Source: Viscum album (lineage: Eukaryota > Streptophyta > Magnoliopsida > Santalales > Viscaceae). Taken from it: a stretch of DNA of 64,000 bases. A program made the position numbers and the translations under genes. Numbering within the stretch: position 1 is the first letter of the stretch; each line of letters starts with the position of its first letter. The notes under the pieces are model-generated. The model worked only from the letters and a program-made list of their open reading frames with translations. It was not told the origin of the DNA and did not search any database. This document shows positions 26,300-39,829 of the stretch, one piece after another. Location: NCBI GenBank assembly GCA_963277665.1, contig OY728147.1, forward strand, positions 1,265,415,424-1,265,479,423, read 5' to 3'.

Positions 26300-28074
26300 A
26301 ACTTGTTTTCATACAAAGACTTGGTTTAAAAATTCTATAATAACCATCATCATGTTATTCCAACATGAACAAATGGGGTTTAAATGGTATAATTTAAATA
26401 GGGTTCTCGAATAAAGTTGAGAAGAAGTGGACCCCTTACCATATGATAGTTCTTATAAACTCTTGGGAGGTGGTTATTAAGATCCTAATACACCTATAAA
26501 CCATCCATAAAGGTAATGGACGATTAAATTCATTCTATATGGGTTTTTAGGGAAGATTAATTGGTGGTTGTGTGGGGTTTTATCGAAATAATAGAAGATA
26601 TTTATTTATTAATTTCTAACCTTATGTTTCAAAAACAATATTTTAAATTAATCCAAAAAACCATCCTAAGGATTATACAATATTTTTTATCCAATGAATA
26701 TTTTATTTCATTATTTTATAATTAGAAGAACTAAACACTATAAAATAAAGTTCTTGGGGACGTGGAAGTGATTTTTTATTAAGAAAAAATGATTTGAAAC
26801 ATTAAAATATAATATTGGTTTTTGGAGATATCATTAGGAGTTTATAAAATTTATTAAATAACATCAAAAACACATTATATTAAAAGAGATATATAAATTT
26901 GTTCATGGATACTCTTTATATTATTTATTACATCACTTTTAGGATTTTATGTAGACATAATACATAGTAAAAAATTTTACCACAGTTATTTTTTATCCAA
27001 TAATTCACTTGTCTCAATACATTTTTAATAAGTTATATATAGATAATTACAATTAGTGGATTTAAAAAATTATATTATTATATTATATTAATAATCTCAA
27101 TATGAAAATTTAGAGATATAAATAAAAAACCCCAAATCATGAAAATATATATGTGGGATAGTTATAGTGTTCTGATTTAAAAATTAATTGTATTTTATTA
27201 AAATAATTCTTTAAATATGATAGTTTACAAATTTAAATCAATAATCCCTCATTTAAAAATACTTTTTTTTGAAGTCAAATGTTTTCTAACAATAATAATA
27301 ATTACATTTTACTTGGAAAAATAAAATAAACATTTAAATTTAGTAAATATTATTTAATAATAATATTTTTTAAAAATATTTTTTATTTAGAAAGATATTC
27401 AATTAAAAAAAAAGAGTGTCTTCATTAAAGTTATATATTTCTCTAAAATATTTTTTCAGTTTCCTTATATGATAATATAATTATAATCAATCTTATTAAT
27501 TGATCATATTAAATTAATAATTAATTATATATTTAATAATTAATTTGTATAAAAATCACATTTTTTGTGTATAGATATACCAGCCTTTATGAAAAGGTGA
27601 AATCTCTAATGTTTACATCTGTGATGATGGTATATTCATGGGGTGGTTTGGTGAACATGGTTTGGGTCGTGATCTTGATGAAATTGAACATTTGCCAAAA
27701 ATGAATTTTTTCCATTTTTAGTTTCTTAATATATTCTTGGGATTGGCCTAGGGAAAATCTTAGTGATGATATCTCCGTTGGATGATCTATTAAATGGGCT
27801 TTATAGGGTATAATCCTTGTTTTGATGGCCAACACATCCTTTTTCAGTGTTATTTCGATTAATTGAATCGCAGTATATATATTAATCATGCATCATTTTA
27901 TAATAGATATACAATAAAGGCATATGATTGTAAATAGTCCATAAATATTATAGAATAAAACATATAATGTTCAAAAACCACCCATTCGGTGCACATTTTT
28001 TCTATACTTTTATTTTTTAATAAGTCATTAACTCATTTCAAAAGGTAATTTCCATTATAAATTTTAATGTAGTT
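26300..28074 (-). repeat. Element 4 5' LTR (right copy, truncated)
   Basis: Aligns with the left copy: 26400-26760 with 23580-23960, and 26820-26880 with 24000-24065. Its last 40 bases (TCAAAAGGTAATTTCCATTA...) match the end of the element 1 LTR. The half nearest the primer-binding site is missing, having been removed with the internal region. It contains the open frame at 27587-27889. Confidence 0.6.
27587..27889 (-). CDS. U3-located small ORF of element 4, possible accessory protein
   Basis: A 100-codon frame on the coding strand of the element, near the start of its LTR. Residues 27-75 line up without gaps with residues 6-54 of the ORF at 53080-53325 in element 1. Shared features are RI-x-x-Y-x-x-HL, then a glutamate and SL, F-x-x-x-Q-x-Q, and a final I-x-IT. 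The pattern suggests a short amphipathic, possibly coiled-coil helix with many charged residues. No membrane segment or known domain is visible. That a frame of this length stays open in such decayed sequence is notable but not proof of coding. It could also be chance retention over homologous DNA. Confidence 0.35.
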   Translation of the reverse strand: MINIYTAIQLIEITLKKDVLAIKTRIIPYKAHLIDHPTEISSLRFSLGQSQEYIKKLKMEKIHFWQMFNFIKITTQTMFTKPPHEYTIITDVNIRDFTFS

Positions 28075-31000
28075 AATTATATTTTATCACTATTGTTTAC
28101 TAATAAATAATATTTCTCTTGTATTTCTACTATACAAACTATTCATATGATTTTATTATAATATTCAGGCTAAATACTGTGTTTCATTATAAAAAAATAT
28201 CGGCATGATCTTTTATCTTACACCACAATTATAAAATGTTATATTCCAATTCATGAAAATACTTTTCATGATATGATTTATATTCATAAATTTCTATTAT
28301 AAATTACTTACTTTTTATTTGGTTGGAGATTATTGTGAATTATATTTATAGTCTTTCATGACAACCCTTTAAATTAATTGGGATATTACCGAAATTTTGT
28401 TATTATTTCTGGTTAATTTCTTTTCAAATATTTGTTCTTTTGTTTATCTATTATATTAAACAATACATTTTAAATTTAAGTGATTATTACAATCATTCAC
28501 CAATGAATAAAATTTGGGGACAATTTTGAAAATTAGTTTACGGGGTAATGAGGTTAGTTCCTTAGAACTAATATAAATTTTCATTTCGGTTACAAGAATA
28601 TTCTATGAATAAAACATTAATAAATATATTATCACACGATGATTTTTATCATTTATTTTCTTAATGTGATAATTTAATTACATTATTTTTCACATTTTAA
28701 GGTTATAAAAGTTCCTTGCTATAATGTCAACCTTAAGGTGCTATAATAATATTCTTAAACATGTGTAATATGGTCTACATGTTGTCTTCCAGATGTGACA
28801 CATACGTTGTTTGACTATCAAGTTATAGATACTATTAAGAAGATGATGCGTCTTCTTACGATATTCAAAGTTGGTAGTTTCCAAGAGAGGAGGTTATTAA
28901 GATAAAAATTCTAATATGAATTATATAGGTTTATGTGAAACTGGATCTTACCATGTGAGGAAAAAAAAATTCCCTGGACAAGATAATATTTTTAATGTAC
29001 AACATGGATAGTTTACATTGATGTATTGGTAAAAACATTGAAAAAATACTCTAGATGATGTATTTTATATTAGCTGTGACATAATTGATATGATATTAAT
29101 TAATTTATAATGAAATATTTTTAACATACAAGTTCATATAAATTTTTATCTCAAACTATTTTTCCTAAAGAAAAATTATTTGATTAAATATTTAACTCTA
29201 GTAGATATTTGATGAGTTCATTTTAGGTGGTTAATGAATGAAAAATCAAGTATAATGGTTTGTGAAAAACGTATGAAACATAATGTATGTGATAGAAACA
29301 CAGAGGGATTTAACCCATGGTAAGAATATGTGTGGTGTGTTATTCATTGTGACATTAACTTCATACTCATGGGATCCCATGATATATTCCAAGAAAATGA
29401 TCTTAAATATTGGGATGTTAATATAATATCACTGAAAAATAGGCCTATAGGTTCACTAACTATGTTCTCCAATAATATTATATTCAATATTATATAAAAT
29501 TAATGTCATGAAAAAGTATTATTCCTTGCCTTGTGGAGTAATTTTTGTTTAGGTTAAGATCACTCAATGAATTCAACCAACGAGATATTTTCTAGATTAG
29601 AAATTGTGATTTCAATGTAAAAAAAGTAAATTTTTATTCTTAAGTTTAATGAAGAGAATACATATTTATTTCTATATTTACATTCAAGTTATTATGAAAA
29701 AATAATTATTTATTAAGTTGTTATTGGTTGGGTTGATATAAATACTTATTTTTTTCATGTGAATATAAAATGAAATTTATTGTCAAGTTATTGAATAAAG
29801 TATTTATTGTTGGATGTATATTTATTCATAAGCATAGTTATTATTATATGTATTTTTATATTTATAAAATGACTATATTTATATATATATATATATCCAT
29901 CTCATATTCTTGGGTTCAATAATAATTTTGAAGGATACAAGAGTTTTATTCGATTAATGGATGAAAATGAAAATACCTTAAATATAATTAAAATAATTAT
30001 AGATATATAAATTTTTTGAATTATATTTAAATATCCATGAGTTAATTAAGGTCATAAAATAAAAAAAATTAATTTTTTTCCGATGTTTTACATAGGAAAA
30101 TTAAATATATAAACGTACATTGTCTAATTATTAATTCCCTAACTCTGAGTATAAATATCTTGTTATATCATATTTTGGATAGAGTTAGATTTTTTTTACT
30201 AAACTAAATCTATCATGATATAATAGTCCTGAATTATTTCAGGATTGGGAGTGATGATATTCATCCTCCCATTCAAGAGAGGTACAACAAGAGATATCTT
30301 TTTATAGTGATCAACAATGAATAATGGAAGAGGATTCGATTCATCATGCTAAATTCAAGAATTCTAATATATATGTGTAATGATTTTTGGGGAATGTGTT
30401 TGTATCCCTAAAGTAATTATATATTAGATTTTTTATCTTAATGATGGTAATATTTCAGTTGTTCTCATATTGATTATACAATTATAACATAATGAATTAT
30501 CGAGAATAATTAATTCATTGGGCATGAAACCTTCAAGTGGTACCAAAATGATCAATTTTAAATTGATAAATATTTAATATCCTGTTAAAAAATATTTAAT
30601 TTTTTCAATTTTATTAATTTCTATCTCTTCATTCTAAATCAAAATTTTGGGACAATCTAGTCATTCCAATTCTAATGATCATGATTAGGCCATAGGCCAG
30701 GGAATAATGCTAAAAGAGTTTTTATAGACATGTCAAGGATTCCGGTTTTACAATGTTATTACATGGTGTATAACTAAAATAACCTCTTATATATTCTCAA
30801 TCAATCAAAAATGGATAGGTTCATAAAAAAATGCCACACATCATTTGGAGTTTAGTAAATGGAGTAATTATATGTTTTTTATTGACCATTAGATAGAATG
30901 TGGCTCTATAGTGAGTATGTGGAATGTAACTTAATTTCATGTCATGAAAAACTACAAGTCTTGAATCTAAAAAAATCATTACATTCTATGTAGTAAAAGT

Positions 31001-32639
31001 ATGTAAAATCATTACATTCCATGTATTGATGGACATATGAGTAAAATGGCCCCAAAGTGATTACACTATGAGTATCTAGTTTTTGATTCTATGTAACCAA
31101 TTTTCAACCACAAATATAGAACCCTAAATATCTGTGGTTAATGGTGAAGGAATATAGAAATGAATATAAATTCATTATCTATTTGTAAACATCATATTTC
31201 TCATGAAAACTCACATATTGTACACATTGATGCAGGTATTTCGTGTTGTCCAACAAAGTTTAAAAATTCTATAAGACAAGGCACATGGTGTTTGGCTAGC
31301 TATTCACACCATGAGATAAGTGTTACACCACCCCAATTACATGATAAGTAATTACCATCATGTTCAGTGGAAGATAAATGATTAATTTATTGTTTCACTT
31401 TATGCTACAAATACATTATGTGTTTGGTAATTTTTATTTCACAAGATGGTTTATTCATGCACATTACTGTAGAACCCATGAAGTGATGCTATCATAGACA
31501 ACATAATTCAATGATGTGTAGAAATATATCTCCCTGACCAAAGAATATGAAATTGGGATCTCTAAGTTCCACATGGCTACTCACATGTAGATTTATTGAA
31601 ATTCCTCACAAATAGCATCCAGTTTAATGTTTTAGTGGTGATAACCACTCATTAGTAGTAGACAATGCATTTCATCCATTGCAACAAAAATCGTTTTTGA
31701 TTTCATAAAAGTATTTCCATTTTTATAGATAATATTTTTATGTTAAAACACATTTTATAGACTAAATATGGCAACAAATAGTGAATTTCAGTTCATAATA
31801 ATTTATTTAACAAATCATAAATCAATAATAGACATAAAAATAAAAAATTACTACCATTTTATGCTTGCATTATTTTAAAAACTGGAAATATAATTCTTTC
31901 AAAAAAGGAATTATTCCTGAAATTCAATTTCCTTCCCAACCACGTAGTGACTGCATGTCTAGAAATATTTTATAGAGTGTTCATGGTATTCATTTATGTT
32001 CTCATAACTCTTTCATGATCAATAATCACTTTTGATGAGTTAACATAATTCCATTTTGATCATGCTTCTTCTTTATAAATAAGAATTATTTATCAATATT
32101 TGACAACATTCATTCATATTCACATACATGTGTCATTGCCATGGGAATTCCATGGGACCATATAACCTTTATATAATGACATATCTTAGGTAAGGTATTA
32201 TGAAAATTTTCTACAAATTCATTCAATACACATCACAGAGGGGAGGGGACATCATTTAATGTCACAAAATTTATGATTAAGATCGCATAATTTATGTAAT
32301 GTTTAATTTATATTAACTCACAATGAAATTATGATAATGATAGTTTTCAAATCCCAAAGCTATATAATGGTATGGGAAACACATAATATGTTTTTCATGA
32401 TTCCCTTCCTTAGATAAGTTCCTTTATTGAGGACTTACATGATGCTTCTTTATGGTGGAAAATATTGAACCAAATCCTTGGATGATACCCAGAGAGATAC
32501 CTCGTAGAGGAGTCCTATGAATCAATTTCATGATGGAATCCCACAAATCTCCTTCAAAGAGTAGTATTGAAAATAATCTTTATCGAGGACTCCCCTGAAG
32601 ATCTTTTCTAGAGATCCCATAAAACCCCCTTTTATAATG
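28075..32639. other. AT-rich stretch with no recognised gene
   Basis: About 4.5 kb between elements 4 and 2. Short GC-richer patches at 28760-28980, 30240-30310, 31160-31350 and 32400-32640 suggest older repeat remains. The 63-codon plus frame at 31160-31351 has several His and Cys residues but no recognisable spacing. A short direct repeat (AAAATCATTACATTC(T/C)ATGTA) occurs at about 30974 and 31006. I see nothing else to assign. Confidence 0.5.
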
Positions 32640-35362
32640 ATCTATAAATTATAAATTATATTCCCTTAATAATTAAAAATGATTATTATTTAATGTTTTT
32701 ATATAAGACAGATGCACTGTATTTCATTTGTTATTTTATATGATCAAAGAATAAATCCATAATTGGACTCTGGGTCTTTTTATACAATTATGAATCATAA
32801 TCATTGTTAATATAGTCATTATATAATATTTGTTAACATTAATTTATATAAAGGGTTTAAAAATGACTAATTATTATATAGGGAATAAACGACTCTCTCA
32901 ACTTATAGGATCGCACCCTATTTATCTAATTAATCATATATTATCATATATATTGAATCATGGGGATTTTCACAAAAAAAAATCATAAGCTAAAATTAAA
33001 CAACTATCACTTGGTCGAAATAATTTATAGGGGAAATTTAGGATTATATAGATTAGAACTAAAACCAGGTTTTCGTAACCACCCAAAGATTATACTACCT
33101 TCATTCACCATACCCTTAGTGTCTACACTATTTTAATAAGGTGTTATGTGTTTATAACCTAGTATAATTGTAATTTGTACTTTTTATTAATAAAATAATA
33201 ACTATTTTTATCCATTTTCTTTTGTAATTTATTTATATATTAAATATTATATAATGAGATTGAAAAAATTAGATTTTAATAAAAATAAACTAAAGTTATA
33301 TATTTAATAAATATGATATTTCTATTAAAAAAACTGTTTTTATAAATCTGAATATTTTGTAATAAATTTTATTTTCGTGAAATAGTCTTATTAAATATAT
33401 TTTTTAAATATAAATGGTAACAAACATTAATAATGTCCTCCATAATTTTGATAAGGTTTTAGAAAATTTTATGTCATAAAAACGAATATTTTATAACTAA
33501 TAATGATATTTATTTAAAATTAGAAATTTCTTTATTTAGATAGTCATTTTTCTAAAATAAATATAATTTTGGAAAACGTCGTGTTAAAATTAGCCATTTG
33601 TGATTTTTTTTATAATTTTATGAGACAATAAATTTTTTAAAAAAGTTAATTAAGGTAAAAATATATGGTTTTTATTATGAAATCATAATAGAATATATGT
33701 GTTGAAATAAATACTATTAAAAATATTAGAATAAAATTAGGTTTCACATTAAAAAATGTATTTATTTGTTATTTTGGAAATTTTACAAACCTATGATGGT
33801 TCTTTAAAAACCTATATCATATATTAATGTTTTAATTTAAATTATATATTATCATTACTGACTTGCACATCATAGATGGTATTATTTTTTCAGCTAGATT
33901 CATTATTTAAAAAAATATTGGAAACATCTTCTATTTGTTAGAAAGCATGGGAAAAATCATTTTATGACTTGTGGTTTGGATTAATTTATTATATATTGTC
34001 CAAAACCTATTTTTATAACTCAATGAATATTTCTTCACCATCTCTCAAACTTTTCCTGTAAATATCCACCTAGGATACCTTTCCTATAACGTAAAATGCC
34101 ATTGAGATATATTTTATTCCCTGTTCCTATTTTTATTTTCCCCTAATGTTGTTTCTATGTTCTTAAAAACCCTCTCCCAAGATTTCAGGGAAAACCTATC
34201 AAGTAAGTGATTCCCTTCCACTTCATCTTATTTCAAGTAAATACTCTATATTAATTATTTTAAGTCTCAATAGATTATGTTTCCATGTTTTTATAGAAAA
34301 CAATTTACTAACCAACTTATGTTTGAATAATGATATATTATTTACCCCTTTCATTATTATCTTCAGCCAAGACGTTATGATGTCAACTTAAGCGTTCTCT
34401 CTATCTCTCCCAATCACTTATTTTCCATTCATGAGCATTCATTATATTCAGTAATTTCATTTCAAATGGGTCATGTTTACATGTTTTTTATAAAAACTCT
34501 TTCTTATTATGATTCCTAATTAATTATATACCAAATTTCACTCTCATTTATCCCTTTTATGATCCTTTATGTACACCTATTATGGTCCTGAAATTATCTA
34601 CTGATTTTCCATGAAAAAATATTGTGTTTAATACCTTTCCAAATTTCTTATCAATATTATTCACCTAGTTGTACATGTGCTTCATTTATTGGGTATATAC
34701 ATTTATGTAACCCACACAACTTAATCATGGTATTAAAATTATTGAATGATGATTTTATGTAGAATGATCTATGGGGCACCAAAATGACTATATATGATCG
34801 GAATATGATGGGTTCTCATGGATTATATAGACCTCCAATTCATTGGGTATTTTTTTTGTCCCGTGAGATCCCATGTATAGTACATGGGTTGTAATATTAA
34901 TTAGATTATTTTTTTTTCCCAGGGGTTAGCCTTGTATTATGTTTATGATGTCATATTTTTTATTGTTTTGACATTCCATTGATTCCCTAATGTTATCGGA
35001 TTATTCCATTTTTTTACCTTCATGATTATGACCCTCATGGTAGTGTGTCATATTTTTATATATATTGACTCAAATTTACTACATTACATTATCATATTCC
35101 TTTATTATTTCTATTTTTTCTTAATATATCACCCTATTATTATGTATGTCCCCAGGTTATCCATTAATGTATTAAATTATCAATGGAATTTGATATAATG
35201 TTATTTAGTTTTTAAATAATGTTTTTTACCCATGTTTCAATTTATTGTGATATGTTTCTAATTTTTATAAGAAACTATTCCTCAAGGTTTTATGGGATTA
35301 TGTTACATGTATCCTTTTAAAATTAATAATCAAATAGATTTTGTAAATGATATGGGTTATCA
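32640..35362 (+). repeat. Element 2 5' LTR
   Basis: Pairs with 39830-41910: TAATAAGGTGTTAT at 33137 and 40335, the ATC(A/G)TTACTGACTT block near 33852 and 41053, and CCTTTATGTACA(C/A)CTATTA at 34563 and 41757. It ends GGGTTATCA, where element 1 ends GGGTTGTCA. The start is estimated from the offset in the 3' copy. The length of about 2.72 kb is close to the 2.64 kb of element 1. A degraded TATA-like block (CCTGTAAATATCCACC, 34056) sits where element 1 has CCTATATAAACCCACC. Confidence 0.75.
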
Positions 35363-35366
35363 GTGT

Positions 35367-35378
35367 TGGTATCTGATA
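35367..35378 (+). other. Element 2 primer-binding site (initiator Met tRNA type)
   Basis: TGGTATCTGATA lies four bases after the LTR end. Its first seven bases fit the TGGTATC complement of the 3' end of plant initiator Met tRNA. The following leader (TATAGTTATTTTG..., then CCTTAGGGATAAG and ACACATCCC) matches the leader of element 1. Confidence 0.75.
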
Positions 35379-35888
35379 ATGTTATAGTTATTTTGTATAT
35401 TAGGATAAAAAACATATTTAATTCCTTAGGGATAAGACTTAACATAGGAACACATCCCAAATTTTATTAAAATTAATATGTTATTGGTTTTCCATAACAA
35501 TGCATCTTTTCCTAGATACTAGTCTATGGACTTGGTAATGTAATATATGTACCTTGGTGGTAATAAAATAGAAAAAATATTTTTTTATTATCTCATCCTA
35601 TACAAGGTATATAAAAATGATTCCAAAGATTGTAAATATTCCCAAACACTCAATAGGAATATGATTTGGTTAATCAAATACTTCATGTAAATCTTTATGA
35701 AGGGAAAAAATAACTGAAAAGTTTGTTATTATAAAGTATACAATGTATTACATAGTTTGAATCCAATAGATTCATATTTTTAGATGTACTTTTTATTTAT
35801 GGGTTATCCCTTCAATGTTCATAGTTCCCCTTATGGTAGTTTAATTGTTTAAAAAATTCTCATCCCAATTTTCCTTTTATTTTAGTAA

Positions 35889-36250
35889 ATGTCTCAAAAT
35901 AGAAGAATTAATTTTAAAAATGAAAGTGATGGGAAATTTTATGACATTCTAAATGAGATTCATATCATTATGGGAAATTAGGAAATATATCTTGTGATAA
36001 TTTCAAACCAAAAATCACAAATTATGATTGAATAATATTAAATAGTTCAAATTTCAATATTTTTAATGAATTAGTGGATAAAAACTAATTGAAGTTCATG
36101 TGATAAAGTTGATAAATGAAAATATATTAAATTTCATAATTTTTCTAAAAACAAAACAGACACCACACTATATTTTATAAAGGAACTATAAGTTATTTTA
36201 CATGTGAAAAAATAAGGCATATATTTCCTAATTATCATGAAAATTGAAAA
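35889..36250 (+). pseudogene. Element 2 gag relic, internally deleted
   Basis: The frame starts MSQNRRINFKNESDG at 35889, matching the MAGNRRTRANNRCED start of gag in element 1 (ATG at 50370). About 300 bases later a zinc-knuckle remnant reads YFTCEKIRHIFPNY (from about 36191). The second Cys and the His are kept, while the first and last Cys are Tyr. In element 1 the same interval is close to 1 kb, so most of the capsid coding region is deleted here. Gag packages the element RNA in the cytoplasmic particle. Confidence 0.65.
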
Positions 36251-37239
36251 AATTAGTAAACACAATGGATATAAATAATCATATATCTAAGGTATATTTA
36301 ATATTTCTCAATCATAAATGTTAATAACCCTGTCATTATTTATGATAATTATTTATTTAATGGGTTATAAATGATGATAAAAACATTAATGTCAATGGAT
36401 ATTGGAATAAGTATGTTTTTATTCTATGACATTCACCAAAATGTATCATGATGACTGAAGTACAGATAACCCATACTCTAGAGTTGTTTAAGTCTTGTTT
36501 TATTTTAATACATCCTAAAATTGAATAAGTAGTAAGTATTTGATGGACAATGATTCACCATTAAAAATAATTTATTATTATAGGGTAACACTTCTATGAT
36601 TATTTTATCACAATGTGATTTTTTGGGAATGTTCTTCTTGAAAGAAAAAGAACATTTCATTTAGAATAATTTTATTCTATTCTATGTATGGATTTGATTT
36701 CCTTGTATATAACTGAAAAAAAGTTCAAGAATAACAAAATCACCCTTAATATCTTGAATCTCCCTCTAATTATATACAACTATATGAATTGGGATTGATA
36801 TGCTTTGGAATGATCATCTCAAGAATGTAATTTATTTTATTATGATCTTGAATATCTATCTCATATAATTTAGTCAAAGGAATAGATCATGCATGATAAT
36901 ATAAAAATTTTAAGAGAATGTGTTTATTTAATCCCCAAGGAATTTAAGGTATTCCTTTTATTCAATAGGATGAGTTCTTAATGGATCACATAATCGAAGA
37001 ATATCTTAAATCCAACACTCAATATATAATATCATGTTTTGAACCAAATGCGCTGATGAAAAAACTAGATAATGTTGTAGATAATGTTTCTTGTACATCA
37101 ATGTGCTTTACCCTAGTGTGTTATCATTATTTGTATTTGAGAAGAAGGAAGGTTCAGTGCACATCTAAAATTACTAATTTAAACTCAAGAAGATAATGAA
37201 AATAACATGTATCCCTTATTGGGAATGGATGGATGAAAT

Positions 37240-38110
37240 TTTTTATTTACTAAATATTTCTCAATAATCATTTATGGTGAATATTTTTTACATTAATTTA
37301 ATGTAATGGTGGTGGAGGATATCCAGAATACTAATTTTTGTAAAATTTATAAGCATTACCAATTCATAATTCTGCCATTTGGATACAATAATTATCTAAT
37401 TATCTTCACAGACATAATTAACAGAGTCTTTAGTGATTACTAATATAAATTTTTGGTATTTTTATCAACATTATTTTTACCTACTCAAAAATAAATATCG
37501 ATTATAAATAGAATTTTAATGTGTTATTAATGACCTTATGAAAGGAAGATTTATTTTCAAAGTGCATTAAATGCAGTTTTGTTTGAGAATGTAACATTCC
37601 TCGGCATGCCATCACCAGCAATGAGATATCTATGGATCATTCAAAGAAAAAATAAATGATCGATGGACCAATCCATTATCCATGATGAAGATCCACAGAT
37701 TTCATTTATTATCTCTGTACTATCATCAATTTCTGAGAAACTTCTCATGATTTTCGACCCCTCTGGATAGAATATGTCGAAAAGGATTAAAATTTATATG
37801 GACTGATGAATGTGAGAAGAGCTGTAATGTGTTAATGAATTGGTTAATTAATGAACCTCTACTCACAAAAACCAATAATTGTGATGTTTTTGTTACCTAT
37901 AATGATTTATCCAAAAACTTATTAGAGTGTGTACACATTAAAATGAGAAATCTATATCATATGCCTCTTTTCAATTAAAAATGTGTTATTATAACAATGG
38001 AACACATGAATTAGATATGGTTGTAGTGAAGTTTTCATTTATTATTTTGAGAAATTTTCTCTCTATGGATAAATGTGACATATACATATATATACATATA
38101 TCATAAGAGA
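37240..38110 (+). pseudogene. Element 2 reverse transcriptase and RNase H relic
   Basis: The frame EDIQNTNFCKIYKHYQF, then IILPFG (about 37316-37380), then DIINRVFSDY and FLVFLSTLF (to about 37475) follows the RT of element 1 residue by residue. The YxDD position reads Ser-Thr, so both catalytic aspartates are gone. The thumb and connection follow at 37570-37780, with NVTFLG and a YYHQFLRNFS-like piece. RNase H remains are at 37800-37930, and at about 38000-38080 comes THELDMV followed by LRNF and a KCDIYI-like ending. Stops and shifts interrupt the reading throughout. The minus-strand-like ORF statistics here are uninformative. Confidence 0.75.
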
Positions 38111-38929
38111 CTCATGCATATTTTAAACATAGAAAAACACAACATTCTATAATGAAGCTGCTTAGATCGGATTAAGGATTGTTATGGTTTAACATAGTAC
38201 CATCTTAATAGGGAGAATAAATTTGAAGAAGATCTGAGTAAAAATGGATCACAAAACCTGGCCCATAGTGTAGGTTGAAAGGGATCTAATCTTCCTAGAC
38301 AGTAAAAAGATGTACATTGTAACCATAAAAGGAACATTGACCTAGTTTGATCAAATAACTACTGAAACATACATTAATTATATTGTCTTGGAGGCCCAAA
38401 AGATGATTTTTATGTATATAGAATGTTAAAAAATATTTCAGAGTTCATGTATCCTAAAGATATATTATTATGGTTTGGAACCCTAATTCATAATACATAA
38501 AAACACAAAATCAATAGGGAACATTGAATGATGTTCATAGATCATCCATCACTATTCATCTGTGAAGTACTAAGTTATATATAGATATGAATAATAACTT
38601 CATGTAGTATAAAATGAAGAGGGTCATTGGAGAATTTCTATCTTGATTTTTGGTATGCTAATAAGTTATGGCTTAATGATTTAATTCTAAGTGTATAATT
38701 TAGCATTTTCCAACTCAATTATAGAAATGGTAAACACTAAAATGTTTTTTTTCGGAATCCTTATAAAATATAAATGGAATAAAACCATTTAAGTGGTACT
38801 TGATCAACATAAATAATCAACACATTTCATTATTAGAATGATGAATTTTATCTTGGCCAACTCAGTAATATATAAATGTGATAATTTATAAGAGTATATA
38901 GTGTACCACTATCTATTGTATCTGATGAA

Positions 38930-39780
38930 TAACTGAGGATTACATTGGGGTTTTGGAGAGGCCCTCAACAACCACTGGATACAAATATATGTTTAAAATA
39001 TATTATAACCAATATATGGATTTATAGCCTAATGAATCCATTCAAATTTTCGAAGATATATTGAGATCATGATCAATTTACATCCAAGGATATTGGGTTC
39101 CACAACTTCCCCTGATGGAGTTCTCATATTACAATATATTCATTCAAGCATTGAAATGGAACATTATTGAAATTTATATGTGTAGTGGTGCTAGACTCCA
39201 ACATGCTAGGATCATGTTGGAGAGTGGAAGCTAATAGGACCTAATCATATCAAGGCAATGATAGAAATGGTTCAAACACCTCAATGTCATATAATATTAA
39301 TAATCATTAAATGTAAATAATATATATATATATATATAGAATATCACTGAAAGGACCTAGATTTTGTAGTTATAGATGAGGAGTTCCTTCATATATCACC
39401 ATGGAATAATTCTTTGGTTTGGGAATAAGGGATGTCTTAGTCCAAAATACATCATCTTTTTTAGAGCCTTTATTTCATTAGAGTTATAGGTCCTTGACTA
39501 GAACTCCCAACTCCCCAATTTTATGTACATAATGGGGTTCATGTATCGTTAAAAAGGACATATATATAACCACTAATGGGTAATAAATCCAAATGTGGTA
39601 CATTTAGAGAATAATAATTCATATGTGGAAGAAATTATGAAGATATTAGATTGTGGATATAAAATTCTATGAAACAAGACAATTCACCTGGTTAAAGTAT
39701 TGCGGTAAAACCACATGTTTGAGGAGAAAAGGTCAAAACAACAAGAACAAATGAAAAAAAATGTATAGTCATCTATTTTA
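38930..39780 (+). pseudogene. Element 2 integrase and chromodomain relic
   Basis: The segment at about 39057-39150 reads EDILRS, then WVPQLPLMEFSYYN, matching the stretch after the catalytic glutamate in the integrase of element 1. 39200-39290 continues the match (SCWRVEANRT). At about 39660-39750, NKTIHLVKVLR, a stop and NHMFEE correspond to the chromodomain-like C-terminus of element 1 (NKTMPLVKELWRNHKFEE). A C-terminal chromodomain is the mark of chromoviruses and directs integration to modified chromatin. The catalytic residues themselves cannot be located with certainty. Confidence 0.7.
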
Positions 39781-39814
39781 TTGTATGAAATGAAACTTTA
39801 CGGGTGAAATTTCT

Positions 39815-39829
39815 AAAGGGGAGGTAGAA
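39815..39829 (+). other. Element 2 polypurine tract
   Basis: AAAGGGGAGGTAGAA immediately precedes the 3' LTR. It is preceded by GAAATTTCT, as in element 1 read on its own strand. It is well preserved compared with the rest of the element. Confidence 0.75.

Larger units (their letters stand above)
22600..28074 (-). mobile_element. Element 4: deletion-reduced chromovirus relic
   Basis: Two diverged LTR copies (about 22600-25142 and 26300-28074) flank integrase sequence on the minus strand. All parts align in order with element 1 (43192-53523), so it is an older member of the same or a sister family. Gag, protease, RT and RNase H, and the part of the 5' LTR next to the primer site, are missing; the integrase runs directly into the middle of the right LTR at about 26300. 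The left boundary is estimated from the LTR length of element 1 and could be off by a few hundred bases. Confidence 0.65.
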
